This document shows, in pieces, positions 8,465-17,386 of a stretch of DNA of 64,000 nt; positions within the stretch are counted from its first letter, which is position 1; every line of letters begins with the position of its first letter. The stretch is from Amycolatopsis sulphurea (GTDB taxonomy: Bacteria; Actinomycetota; Actinomycetes; Mycobacteriales; Pseudonocardiaceae), in NCBI RefSeq assembly GCF_002564045.1, contig NZ_PDJK01000001.1, positions 1,116,001 to 1,180,000 on the forward strand, read 5' to 3'. A program made the position numbers and the translations under genes. A model generated the notes under the pieces. The model searched no databases. It saw only the letters and a list, made by a program, of their open reading frames with translations, and was not told the DNA's origin.

Positions 8465-8664
8465 CGCCACCCGAGTCTAGCCAGCCCGCGAGCTGCCCGG
8501 TCCCCCTCGTCCGGCTCCGGGACTGCGCAGTCCACTGTGGAGGGCACCAACCGGGACCGGAGCCGCACCGTCGGGTCCCGGCCAGGGATGGTGGACCGGG
8601 GACCCGGCGGTCGGCGTGCCGTCGGCCGAGCTGCGCGACCGACGGCGCGTGTTCCGGATTCTGC

Positions 8665-9043
8665 TCAGCGCTGCCGCGCCGGGCGCACGATCATCTCGTT
8701 CGCGTCGACGCCCTCGGGCTGGCTCAGCGCGCGGGCGATGGCGTCCGCGATGGCCATCGGCTCGATCGCGTCCTTGCGGTAGATCCGCATCGCCTCCTGG
8801 GCATCCGGGTCGGAGATGATGTCCGCCGGCTCGGAGGTGACCACACCGGGCGAGATGGTGGTGACCCGGATCGACGGGTCGGACTCTGGCGCAGGCCCTC
8901 GGTGATCGCCCAGGCCGCGTACTTGCTGCCGCAGTACACCGCGGCGGTCGGGACGACCCCGTGCGCGGCGATGGAGGCGACGGTGACGAAGTGCCCGCCC
9001 TTCTGCCGGGTGAAGCGGCGTTGATCCCGTACAGCAGGCACAA
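8665..9043 (-). pseudogene. Frameshifted, N-terminally truncated short-chain dehydrogenase
   Basis: Three frames on the minus strand together give a short-chain dehydrogenase. LLYGINAA is followed after a frame change by RFTRQKGGHFVTVASIAAHG and YCGSKYAAWAITEGLRQ, which holds the Tyr-x-x-x-Lys motif. A further frame change near 8887 leads to SDPSIRVTTISPGVVTSEPA and a normal C terminus ending in ARQR. The nucleotide-binding first third is missing. At least two frameshifts and the truncation show that the gene is dead. Confidence 0.8.
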
Positions 9044-9046
9044 AAG

Positions 9047-9065
9047 GGGTGGGCTGCACCCACCC
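9047..9065. terminator. Short GC hairpin
   Basis: GGGTGGG-CTGCA-CCCACCC, flanked by AAAA and TT, lies just beyond the dehydrogenase remnant. It may be a terminator left by the lost upstream segment. Confidence 0.4.
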
Positions 9066-9260
9066 TTCGCCGCGCTCCCGGACGTGGTGGCCGGACCTGT
9101 CGCGGCCGTACCCGGGCCAGCAGTGGTTTAAACCTCTCTGCTGTGGTTCTGCCCGCCCGCACCTGCGGTCCGTCCCGGTGAGGCACGGTGCTTTGACCAG
9201 CTCGCCGCGCTGTCCGAGCCTGGTACGCGAGCCTCCGGCCCCTCCCACGAAAGGCGAATC

Positions 9261-10172
9261 ATGCGATTGAGCCGAGCCCGGTTGCGCCGGGCAGCCCTCG
9301 TGCTGGCCGCCGCGGCGGTCCTCCCGCTCGCCGCGGTGCCCGCGCACGCCGCCGACGACTGGACCACGGTCTTCTCCGACGATTTCGACGGTGCCGCCGG
9401 TACCGGCCTGAACCCCCAGAACTGGCTCTACGACAAGGGAACCGGCTATCCCGGCGGGGCGGCGAACTGGGGCACCGGCGAGGTGGAGACCTCGACCGAT
9501 TCGACCGCCAACGTCTACCACGACGGATCCGGGCACCTGGTGATCAAGCCGATCCGGGACGCGGGCGGCGCGTGGACCTCCGGGCGGATCGAAAGCGCCC
9601 GGACCGACTTCGGTGCTCCGGCGGGCGGCCGGATGGAGATGAGCGCGACGCTGCAGCTGCCCGATCCCGAGCGCGGGCTCGGCTACTGGCCCGCGTTCTG
9701 GGCGATGGGCGCCGACGCCCGCCCGGTCGGGGCGACGAACTGGCCCAGCATCGGCGAACTGGACATCATGGAGAACGTGAACGCGCTGGACAAGCACTCC
9801 AGCACGTTCCACTGCGGCCAGTGGCAGGGCGAATGCCACGCCCCCGACGGCATCACCAGCGACCTGCAGGACTGCGCGGGCTGCAAGACCGGCTACCACA
9901 CCTACTCGGTGGTGGTCGATCGCCGCAATCCCACCGCCGAGGAGCTGCAGTTCTCCCTCGACGGGCGGCAGACCTTCGCGGTCAAGCAGAACCAGGTCTC
10001 GGCCGACACCTGGAAGGCCGCCGTGGACCACGGCTTCTTCGCGGTCTTCGACGTCGCGATCGGCGGTTCCTACCCGAACAAGGTGTGCGGCTGCACCTCA
10101 CCGGCCGCGGACACCACCTCGGGCGCCGGGATGAGCATCGACTCGTTCGCGGTCAAGGTCAGCAAGAGCTGA
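9261..10172 (+). CDS. Secreted glycoside hydrolase family 16 (beta-glucanase type)
   Basis: The 303-residue protein has a clear signal peptide (RLRRAALVLAAAAVLPLAAVPAHA, cleaved near residue 30) and a GH16 jelly-roll domain. The catalytic motif GELDIMENV places the nucleophile Glu at about 166, Asp 168 and the acid/base Glu at about 171. LGYWPAFWAMG and several cysteines (FHCGQWQGECH, LQDCAGC) fit a bacterial laminarinase-like enzyme acting on beta-1,3-glucans. AAAGG precedes ATG 9261. It is transcribed alone and closed by a strong hairpin. Confidence 0.88.
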   Translation: MRLSRARLRRAALVLAAAAVLPLAAVPAHAADDWTTVFSDDFDGAAGTGLNPQNWLYDKGTGYPGGAANWGTGEVETSTDSTANVYHDGSGHLVIKPIRDAGGAWTSGRIESARTDFGAPAGGRMEMSATLQLPDPERGLGYWPAFWAMGADARPVGATNWPSIGELDIMENVNALDKHSSTFHCGQWQGECHAPDGITSDLQDCAGCKTGYHTYSVVVDRRNPTAEELQFSLDGRQTFAVKQNQVSADTWKAAVDHGFFAVFDVAIGGSYPNKVCGCTSPAADTTSGAGMSIDSFAVKVSKS

Positions 10173-10179
10173 GGACGGG

Positions 10180-10223
10180 GGTTGGGGGTCGGCGAGGTCG
10201 CGGTTCGTCGCCGACCCCCAACC
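10180..10223 (+). terminator. Terminator of the GH16 gene
   Basis: Perfect 16-bp arms (GGTTGGGGGTCGGCGA and its complement) with a 12-nt loop start 8 bp after the GH16 stop. Confidence 0.8.
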
Positions 10224-10829
10224 TGTCCGGGCAGCTGCACGCTGTGACCTCCGATTCGGTGATCTTGCTACCGAGGTACGCGCTACGCCGTCGTGCTTGG
10301 TTTCGCCGGGGAAGAGAGTCAACCGGACGCCGCAGGCGACGGCGACGCAGATCAGCGTGGGCACCCGGCGGATGGCATGACCGCGCCAAGGACGACCGGT
10401 ACCCCTCGCTGTGCATGTTTTCCTTGTCCGGCAAGGGAAAATCCTGCTGACGCGGCGGTCCGGGTCCGGCTATGGGGATGGGGACCGCCGCGCAGAACGC
10501 GCGCGTGCTGCGGGAATTCGGCTTCACGCGGCTCCCCGCGTGACAGCATCGCCCGGTTCCAAACACAGAGTGGCCGCCTTCCCCACGCGGAGAAGGCGGC
10601 CCACCACCATCCGGCTCTCACCCGGTCACGGGTCAGGGCCCCGGCAAAGTTGGTCGAGGGCCCGTGATCAGCAGAGAGAGCCGTGGCTGCCCGACCGGTT
10701 TCGGGTCCGTGAAGGGCCCCTTCACGGACTCAGAATCCGTGAAGGGCCCCTTCACAGCCCTCCGCACCTGCGCAGGGTCCTCCGCAGCTGCGCAGGGCCC
10801 TCCACACCGAGTTTGCCGACACCCTGCGG
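10224..10829. other. Intergenic stretch without a supportable gene
   Basis: No frame here shows a recognisable domain or a start with a ribosome-binding site. The stretch holds a palindromic repeat (10709-10755) and, just before it, CCGGCAAAGTTGGTCG and GACCGGTTTCGGGTCC. Both recur next to the repeat at 13841. Confidence 0.6.
10709..10755. repeat. Dispersed double palindrome, copy 2
   Basis: Same 47-bp layout as copy 1, spacer GGACTCAGAATCC. Here both arms have C at the centre and the spacer has one mismatch, so the long-range symmetry is less perfect than in the other double copies. It lies 75 bp beyond the stop of the beta-helix gene. Confidence 0.95.
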
Positions 10830-12635
10830 TCACGGGTAGTGCGGCACGTTCACCGGCTTGGTCCCGTCCGGGGTCACGTCCCCGGCGTCGTTGATCACGT
10901 GCTTGATCGTGCCCCGGTGGTTCAGTGACACGGTGAGCAGGCTGTGCAGCCTCACCCCGCTGTTTCTGGGCACCTCGAACGCGCGCTCGCCGGCGACGGC
11001 CGGGTTGGTGTCGAAGAAGCAGTAACTGCCCAGGCCCCACGCCTCGTGCGAGCTGACCTCGTCGCCGACCTTGTAGGCGGCGTAACCGGCGGTGCCCGGC
11101 GCGGAGTTCCACGAGCCCTGGTTCGGCACGTCGTAGGGCATCTCGTTCTGGAAGAAGATCGTCTTGCCGCGCTGGCCGTTCCAGAGCACCTGGAACTTCT
11201 GGTAGTGCTCGACGAAAAGGCCGGTGGCGGTCACGTCGTCCCCGTTGACCAGGACGCCGGTGTCGGCGGTGTTGGTGGTCCAGCCGACGGTGCCGGCCTT
11301 GCCGTGGTCGGCGCGCCAGGCCCAGACGTGGTCGACGAGGGTGTCGTCGCTGTTGACCACGAGGCTGTTGGTGGCCTTGCCCGCGAGGTCGCCGCCGATG
11401 CGGAAGAACACATCCTGCAAGGAGATCGGGTTCTTCGCGTGGTCGGTGTGCTGGCCCTTCTTGCCGACGGTCAGCAGCGCGTTCGAGCTCCGCGCGCCTG
11501 CGTCGAACAGCACGCCCTTCACCCGCACGCCGTCGGTGTCGGCGATGTGCATCGCGTCGACACCGTTGTCCGGAACGAGCGTGGGGTAGCCGATGCCGAG
11601 CACGGTGGTGTCCGGGTTGGTGACGTTGAGGGTCTGGTCGAGGTGGTAGATGCCTGGGGTGAAGAACAGGCTGCAGCCCGCCGCGAGCGAGCGGTTGAGA
11701 TCGGCGGCCTTGTCGCCGGGTTTGGCCACGCGGAACCGGCTGATCGGCACCGAATCGCCGGGCGTGGCGCCGTTCGCCCAGCTCGGTCCGGAGGCGTTCG
11801 TGCGCAGCGCGGGACGGAACACGCGGTATTTCCCGGCGCCGTCGACGTACAGGTACGGCACGTCGCGTGAGACCGGGGTGGTGCTCAGCGTGGTCTCCGG
11901 CGGGGTGGGGAAGGTGTTCGGCGGGGCGCCGAGGGTGCCGGAGAACACCATGTTCCACACGCCGCCGTCCCAGCTGCCCAGCGCCGAGTCGCGGGTGTAC
12001 CACTGTTGCTGGGAGACCGAGGCGGTCTTGCCGGCCACCTTGGTGTCGGCGATGTACCCGCCGCTGGAGTACCCGTAGCCGGCGGGGAACAGCTGGAGCC
12101 CGCCCCTGATGTCCATGCGCCGGAACGGCGCGGCCTGCGAAACCGCCCAGCGGTCGTCGCCGCTCGCCGGGGTGACTGCCATGTTCTCCGCCGAGCGCCA
12201 GAAGTTCTGCAGCGCCGAACCCTGATCGGACTCGTTGAACGCGTCCACCGTGAGGTCGCCGGTGATCTGCACGTCGCCCGGGTTCTGGCCCAGCCCGGCG
12301 ACGGAGGTGTAGAAGCCGACGTTGTCGTGCACCGAGTAGCTGCCGGGTTTGAACAGGTGCGCCACGCGCCCGGACGCGAACTGCGCGGTCTGCGTGCTCT
12401 TCTGCGCTTCGAAATCCTTGTCGAGCTGTGACTGGATGCGGTCGCCGGACATGCCCGGGTCGAAGATCCGCACGTTCGGCCCGAAGTCGGGTTGATCGGG
12501 CTGTCCGCAGCCGGCGTGCGCGACGCTCGCCGCGTGCGCGGTGGGCAGTCCGAGTCCCAGCCCGGCCAACGCGGTCAGTGCGAGCGCGGCGAGCGGGCCG
12601 CGCCGTCGTCGTGGTGAGCGAAAAGCGGGTTCCAC
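10830..12635 (-). CDS. Secreted right-handed beta-helix protein (pectate-lyase/GH55-like fold)
   Basis: The 601-residue protein starts at GTG 12635, with GGAGG 9 nt upstream. Residues 1-35 are an Arg-rich signal peptide ending THAASVAHA. The mature part shows repeated short strands and turns (VFFRIGGDLAG, NSLVVNSDDTLVDHVWAWRA, TGVLVNGDDVTATGLFVEHY) typical of parallel beta-helices. FTPGIYHLDQTLNV resembles the start of pectate-lyase-superfamily domains. Actinobacterial relatives are often named coagulation-factor-like or adenylyl-cyclase-like without evidence. A role in polysaccharide binding or cleavage is inferred from the fold and from the neighbouring GH16 and GH25 genes. Confidence 0.72.
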   Translation of the reverse strand: MEPAFRSPRRRRGPLAALALTALAGLGLGLPTAHAASVAHAGCGQPDQPDFGPNVRIFDPGMSGDRIQSQLDKDFEAQKSTQTAQFASGRVAHLFKPGSYSVHDNVGFYTSVAGLGQNPGDVQITGDLTVDAFNESDQGSALQNFWRSAENMAVTPASGDDRWAVSQAAPFRRMDIRGGLQLFPAGYGYSSGGYIADTKVAGKTASVSQQQWYTRDSALGSWDGGVWNMVFSGTLGAPPNTFPTPPETTLSTTPVSRDVPYLYVDGAGKYRVFRPALRTNASGPSWANGATPGDSVPISRFRVAKPGDKAADLNRSLAAGCSLFFTPGIYHLDQTLNVTNPDTTVLGIGYPTLVPDNGVDAMHIADTDGVRVKGVLFDAGARSSNALLTVGKKGQHTDHAKNPISLQDVFFRIGGDLAGKATNSLVVNSDDTLVDHVWAWRADHGKAGTVGWTTNTADTGVLVNGDDVTATGLFVEHYQKFQVLWNGQRGKTIFFQNEMPYDVPNQGSWNSAPGTAGYAAYKVGDEVSSHEAWGLGSYCFFDTNPAVAGERAFEVPRNSGVRLHSLLTVSLNHRGTIKHVINDAGDVTPDGTKPVNVPHYP

Positions 12636-12854
12636 GATGTGGTACCTCCGCGGTCGGAATTCACCGGATCGGTTGGCAGTAGCGGAAAGTATCCGCGCGA
12701 GCACGGACCACGGGTCACGAGGGCGTAACAGGTTGTCTGGACCACTCAGGGTGTGCCCGTTCGACCACGAACGAGTGACCTGCGGCCTCGCGGGGCCAGG
12801 CACGGGCGGGCACCATGACGGGCGGATCAGCGCGCCGATGCCGACGGGAGCGAG

Positions 12855-13682
12855 ATGAGCCGTATCGAACGAGGACGCCGACCCTTGCGGACGGCGCTCG
12901 CCGTCGCCGCGATGGCACTGCCGTGGACGGTCGTGAACGCGGGACCGGCCACGGCCGCGGATTACTCGAAAGCGGCGGACGACACCGCGGGATCACAGAT
13001 CGCGGTGCACGAAGGCGTACAGGGCGGCCCGGCGCGTGCGGATCTCGCCGGCGGGCAGGCTCTCGGACACGACGTGAGCGGTCACCAAGGCCCGGTGGAT
13101 TGGGCGAAGGCGGCAGCGTCGGGTGCCCAGTTCGCGTACGTCAAAGCCACCGAGGGCACCGGGTACGTCAGCCCACACTTTGCACAGCAGTACAACGGCG
13201 CGCAGAAGGCGGGCCTGATCCGCGGCGCCTATCACTTCGCGCGGCCGGATCTTTCCAGCGGCGCCGCGCAGGCCGAGTACTTCATCGCGCACGGCGGCGC
13301 CTGGCGCAAGGGCGGCACGACGCTGCCAGGTGCGCTGGACGTCGAGTACAACCCGTACGGCGACGCCTGCTACGGCAAGAGCCCCGCGGACATGACCGCG
13401 TGGATCGCCGACTTCGCGAGCACCTACCTCGCGAAGCAGCACCGCAGCGCGATCATCTACACCTCGACGTCCTGGTGGAAACGCTGCACCGGCAACACCG
13501 CGCGGTTCGGCGACACGAATCCACTGTGGCTGGCCCGGTACGCCCCGGCGATCGGGGAGTTGCCCGCGGGCTGGGACAAGCAGAGCATCTGGCAGTTCGC
13601 CCGCGACGGCGGGCTGCCCGGCGACCAGAACTACTACAACGGCCCGATCAGCCGGGTACAGGCGCTGGCCCGGGGCGCCTGA
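12855..13682 (+). CDS. Secreted glycoside hydrolase family 25 lysozyme (muramidase)
   Basis: The 275-residue protein has a signal peptide ending near GPATAADYS, a short linker and a GH25 barrel. Catalytic acids are visible as GHDVSGHQG (Asp about 73) and ALDVEYN (Asp about 161, Glu about 163). AYHFARPD, IIYTSTSWW and SIWQFA are standard family segments. It cleaves the MurNAc-GlcNAc bond of peptidoglycan outside the cell. GGGAG precedes ATG 12855. It is divergent from the beta-helix gene, with 219 bp between the starts. Confidence 0.92.
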   Translation: MSRIERGRRPLRTALAVAAMALPWTVVNAGPATAADYSKAADDTAGSQIAVHEGVQGGPARADLAGGQALGHDVSGHQGPVDWAKAAASGAQFAYVKATEGTGYVSPHFAQQYNGAQKAGLIRGAYHFARPDLSSGAAQAEYFIAHGGAWRKGGTTLPGALDVEYNPYGDACYGKSPADMTAWIADFASTYLAKQHRSAIIYTSTSWWKRCTGNTARFGDTNPLWLARYAPAIGELPAGWDKQSIWQFARDGGLPGDQNYYNGPISRVQALARGA

Positions 13683-13840
13683 CTCACGTACGGGTCAGCA
13701 GCTCCCGCAGCCGGGTGATCCGGCTCCGCTGACGCACTGGGAGACAGGGGTTCCGGCAAAGTTGGTCGGGGACCCGGCGGCGGGCGTTGCGGAGGTGTGT
13801 GCGACCACCTCGTGGCATGCGCCGGACCGGCTTCGGGTCC

Positions 13841-13887
13841 GTGAAGGGGCCCTTCACGGACTCAGAGTCCGTGAAGGGCCCCTTCAC
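13841..13887. repeat. Dispersed double palindrome, copy 3
   Basis: A perfect 47-bp palindrome around a central A. The arm centres are G (left) and C (right), so every base pairs across the whole element. Confidence 0.95.
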
Positions 13888-14133
13888 AGACCTCCACCAT
13901 TGGGCGTTGCCCTGGCTACGGTCCCGGATATGGCTTCTTCCGAGCAGCCGCGCCGGTCGCCCGCAGTCCCCGCACCTGCTCGTCACCGGTGACGGCGGAC
14001 GGCGCGGAGTGGAACCGCACCGCGATCCGGCGCGATCCCTCGCCGCGCGGTGTCCCCGCGTTCGGACGGGTGCACATCAGCGCTGGCCATACGGTCTTCC
14101 CTGGACGGCGACTAAGCGTTACCGAGGTTCACT

Positions 14134-14148
14134 GTTACCTAAGGTAAC
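14134..14148. promoter_or_regulatory. GTTACCT-A-AGGTAAC palindrome
   Basis: A 15-bp palindrome resembling an operator half-site pair. No gene starts beside it on either strand, so it may be a relic of a lost regulator locus. Confidence 0.3.
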
Positions 14149-14256
14149 CCCTATTTGCCGGGCTCGCGAGAGGGCAGAACGAAGCCGGGCGGGAACCAGC
14201 AGGCCTGACACCCACCGATTCCCCACCCGGCTGTACGGACTCCGGCAGCACCCGGA

Positions 14257-15648
14257 TCAGCCCCGCGGCTGCTCCCGCCACCACTGCTGCCCGGCTTCAG
14301 GCAGCGTCTGGATCGGGTCGTAGTACGGGTACTTCCGCTGCAACGCCTCCGGGTCCTCGTGCTCGATCCCGGTCCGGTAGTTCTTCGTCCAGTACGAAAT
14401 GCCGCGCTCCCGGTCGTAGTCGGCCAGCTGGTGCACCCACCGCTTCCCGACATACGGCACGTCGCACACGATCCGCGGCGTCGCGTACCCCGGCAGGTAG
14501 CCCATGATCGCGTGCTGCAGCTCCTGTGCCTCCCGCACCGAGACCCGCCAATGCTCGGCGTTCGGGATCATGTCGCACATGTAGAAGTAGTACGGCAGGA
14601 TGTTCGCCTCGCCTTGCAGCGCGAAGCACAGATCGAGCAGCTGGGCCGGCGTCGCGTTCACGCCGCGCATCAGCACGCCCTGGTTGCGTACGTCGCGTAC
14701 GCCGACCTGCAGCGCCGTACGCGCGGCTTCGGCGACCAGCGGCGTGACGGACTGGGCGTGGTTCACGTGTGTGTGGATTGCCAGGTTGACGCCACGGGCC
14801 TGCGCGGTGAGCGCGACCCGCTGCAGGCCTTCGGTCACCTTCGGCTGCAGCCAGTGCTGCGGCAGCGCGGCGAGCGCCTTGGTGGCGAGGCGGATGTCGC
14901 GCACGGTCTCGATGTCCATCAGCCGCATCAGGAACGACTCCAGCTGCGGCCACGGCACGTTCGCCACGTCGCCACCGGAGACGACCACATCCCGTACGCC
15001 GGGGGTGCGCTGGAGGTAGCCGATCATCGCGTCCTGCCGGTCGACCGGCTTGAGTTCGAGCTTGTGCTTCTGCACCTGCTCGGTGGAGTTGCCGACCAGG
15101 TCCATCCGGGTGCAGTGCCCGCAGTACTGGGGGCAGGTCGAGATCAGCTCGGCCAGCACCTTGGTGGGGTAGCGGTGGGTGAGCCCCTCGACCACCCACA
15201 TCTCCGCCTCGTGCAGCGAGTCCCGCTCGGAGTGCGGGTGACTCGGCCACACCGGGTCGCGGTCGCTGCGCACCGGGATCATGTACCGGCGGATCGGGTC
15301 GGCGTAGAACGCCTCGGTCACCTTCGCCGGGTCGGTGCCCGCGGAGGGCGCCATCGTGTTCAGCATCTGCGGCGGCACGAGCATCGACATCGTGGCCATC
15401 TCGTGCTGGTCGGCGACCAGATCCTCGTAGAAGCGCTCGTCGAGCAGGTCGCCCAGGAGCGCGCGCAGCTGCTTGACGTTGCGCACACAGTGCACCCGCT
15501 GCCACTGCGGGTCCCGCCACTGGGCGGCGGTGACGTCCCGCCAGCCGGGGAACCGGCGCCAGTCGGGCTCCGCAAGCTCGGTGCGGGCGTATTCATACGG
15601 CTGGTCCAGTGCGGCGGCAGGCGGCACAGGTTCCTGGATCACAGTCAT
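14257..15648 (-). CDS. kamA: Lysine 2,3-aminomutase family radical SAM enzyme
   Basis: The 463-residue protein has the radical-SAM cluster motif CPQYCGHC (about 174-181), SGGDVANVP and the PLP-region segment VGKRWVHQL near residue 415. Together they identify the PLP- and SAM-dependent aminomutase family. Lysine 2,3-aminomutases make beta-lysine; relatives act on glutamate or as EpmB. The length fits KamA rather than EpmB. AGGAG lies 5 nt before ATG 15648. No beta-lysine-consuming or antibiotic gene is adjacent, so the pathway is open. Confidence 0.85.
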   Translation of the reverse strand: MTVIQEPVPPAAALDQPYEYARTELAEPDWRRFPGWRDVTAAQWRDPQWQRVHCVRNVKQLRALLGDLLDERFYEDLVADQHEMATMSMLVPPQMLNTMAPSAGTDPAKVTEAFYADPIRRYMIPVRSDRDPVWPSHPHSERDSLHEAEMWVVEGLTHRYPTKVLAELISTCPQYCGHCTRMDLVGNSTEQVQKHKLELKPVDRQDAMIGYLQRTPGVRDVVVSGGDVANVPWPQLESFLMRLMDIETVRDIRLATKALAALPQHWLQPKVTEGLQRVALTAQARGVNLAIHTHVNHAQSVTPLVAEAARTALQVGVRDVRNQGVLMRGVNATPAQLLDLCFALQGEANILPYYFYMCDMIPNAEHWRVSVREAQELQHAIMGYLPGYATPRIVCDVPYVGKRWVHQLADYDRERGISYWTKNYRTGIEHEDPEALQRKYPYYDPIQTLPEAGQQWWREQPRG

Positions 15649-15768
15649 CTGTACTCCTAGTCGTCGGTTTCACATAAAAATATCCTGTCACAACGTTCTC
15701 ATGGCGTAAATCTTCTCGCACAACGGGTGGGTGTGTGATCACAGGAACGCGCGGGGGAGACTCGGACG

Positions 15769-17376
15769 GTGACGAACGACAGCACCACGCTCCTGCTCGG
15801 CGGTCGCATCTACACCCCGTCCTCACCCGACGCGACGGCGATGGCGGTCTCCGGCGGCACGGTCGTGTGGGTCGGCCAGGACGAGCCGGCCCGTGCCCTG
15901 CACCCCGGCGCGGAGATCCTCGACCTCGGCGGCGCGTTCGTCGCCCCCGCCTTCGTCGACACCCACGTGCACGCCGGCGCCACCGGCCTGCACTTCGACG
16001 GGCTCGACCTGACCACCGTGCGCAGCGCCGCCGGGCTCCTCGCCGCCGTACGCGACGCCCTCGTGCCCGGCCGGATCCTGCTCGCGCACGGCTGGGACGA
16101 ATCCACCTGGACCGACCCCCGCCTGCCCAGCCGCGCCGAACTGGACGACGTCGCGGGCGGCACGCCGGTCTACCTGAGCCGGGTGGACGTGCACTCCGCG
16201 CTGGTGTCCACCCCGCTGACCGCGCTCGTACCGGGCATCGATGCGGTCCCCGGCTGGTCCGCCGACGGGCCGCTCACCCATAACGCGCACCACCGTGTCC
16301 GCGCGGCCACCAGGACCGCGGTGACCCGCGACCAGCGCCGCGCCGCCCACCGCACCTTCCTCGCCACCGCCGCCGCCCGCGGCATCGTCTCGGTCCACGA
16401 ATGCGGCGGCCCGGACATCGGCGGCGCCGAGGACTTCACCGGCCTGCTCGCCCTCGCGAACGAGCCGGGCCTGCCCGAAGTGGTCGGCTACTGGGGCGAA
16501 CCCGACGTCGAGAAGGCCCGCGCGCTCGGTGCCCGCGGCGCCGCGGGCGACCTGTTCGTCGACGGCGCACTCGGGTCCCGCACCGCCGCGCTGACCAGCC
16601 CCTACACCGACGACCCGACGACCTCCGGCACGCTGCACGCGGACGCGGCCACGATCGGCGACCACATCGCCGCGTGCACCGAAGCAGGGCTTCAAGCAGG
16701 TTTCCACGTGATCGGCGACGCCGCCGCCGCGGAGGTGCTGGAAGGGTTCCGGCTGGCCGAGAAACAGGTCGGGCAGCGGGCTTTGGCCGCCCGCCACCAC
16801 CGGCTGGAACACCTGGAGATGGTCACCGCCGACCAGGCCCGCGCACTGGCCGGATGGGGCGTCATCGCGTCCGTGCAGCCGCTGTTCGACCAAGCCTGGG
16901 GCGGCACCGCGGGCATGTACGCCGAGCGGCTCGGCACGGATCGCGCGCCAGCGCTGAACCCGTTCGCCACCCTTGCTGCGGAAGGGGTCGTGCTCGCCTT
17001 CGGTAGCGACACCCCCGTGACCGCCCTCGATCCGTGGGCCACCGTACGCGCCGCGATCCACCACCGGACCCCCGAAGCCCGGCTGTCCGCCCGCGCGGCG
17101 TTCACCGCGCACACCCGCGCCGGGCACCGCGCGGCAGGCATCAACGACGGGCTCACCGGCACCCTCGTGCCCGGCGCCCCGGCGCACTACGCGATCTGGG
17201 ACGCGACCGACCTCGTCGTCGCCACCGCGGACAGCCGCGTGCAGCGCTGGTCCACCGATCCGCGCTCCGGCGTACCCCCGCTGCCGCGGCTGGATCCGGA
17301 CAGCCCGCTGCCGCGCTGCCTGCGCACCGTACGCGGCGGGACGGTCCTCTACGACGAGTTCACCCCCGCCACCTAA
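15769..17376 (+). CDS. YtcJ-like metal-dependent amidohydrolase
   Basis: The 535-residue protein belongs to amidohydrolase family 3. The metal-site blocks are DTHVHAG (about 64-70), HVIGDAAAAE, HRLEHLEMV and FGSDTPVTAL, spread over a TIM-barrel, with small beta-sandwich parts at both ends (LLLGGRIYTP; GRTVLYD-like end). The substrate of YtcJ-type enzymes is generally unknown (amide or formyl bonds). GTG 15769 follows a region with TGTGATCACA. Its stop codon overlaps the -10 box of lnt. Confidence 0.8.
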   Translation: MTNDSTTLLLGGRIYTPSSPDATAMAVSGGTVVWVGQDEPARALHPGAEILDLGGAFVAPAFVDTHVHAGATGLHFDGLDLTTVRSAAGLLAAVRDALVPGRILLAHGWDESTWTDPRLPSRAELDDVAGGTPVYLSRVDVHSALVSTPLTALVPGIDAVPGWSADGPLTHNAHHRVRAATRTAVTRDQRRAAHRTFLATAAARGIVSVHECGGPDIGGAEDFTGLLALANEPGLPEVVGYWGEPDVEKARALGARGAAGDLFVDGALGSRTAALTSPYTDDPTTSGTLHADAATIGDHIAACTEAGLQAGFHVIGDAAAAEVLEGFRLAEKQVGQRALAARHHRLEHLEMVTADQARALAGWGVIASVQPLFDQAWGGTAGMYAERLGTDRAPALNPFATLAAEGVVLAFGSDTPVTALDPWATVRAAIHHRTPEARLSARAAFTAHTRAGHRAAGINDGLTGTLVPGAPAHYAIWDATDLVVATADSRVQRWSTDPRSGVPPLPRLDPDSPLPRCLRTVRGGTVLYDEFTPAT

Positions 17377-17379
17377 AGT
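17374..17379 (+). promoter_or_regulatory. Leaderless -10 box of lnt, overlapping the previous stop codon
   Basis: TAAAGT ends 7 nt before GTG 17387. Its first three bases are the stop codon of the amidohydrolase gene. Confidence 0.55.
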
Positions 17380-17386
17380 TTCTGTC

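Larger units (their letters stand above)
13683..14256. other. Intergenic stretch with repeat and palindrome
   Basis: No coding sequence is supported. The stretch holds an imperfect AGCCGG-GTGAT-CCGGCT hairpin just after the lysozyme gene, the motif CCGGCAAAGTTGGTCG, a palindromic repeat (13841-13887) and a 15-bp palindrome (14134-14148). Confidence 0.6.

Noticed and set aside
10293..10667. Short frames between the GH16 and beta-helix genes
   Set aside because: No ribosome site, no motif and no consistent codon bias. Two inverted frames look equally plausible, so none is supported.
15735..15768. TGTGATCACA as a CRP site before the amidohydrolase gene
   Set aside because: CRP sites have TGTGA and TCACA separated by 6 bp. 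Here the halves overlap, so the match is only superficial.
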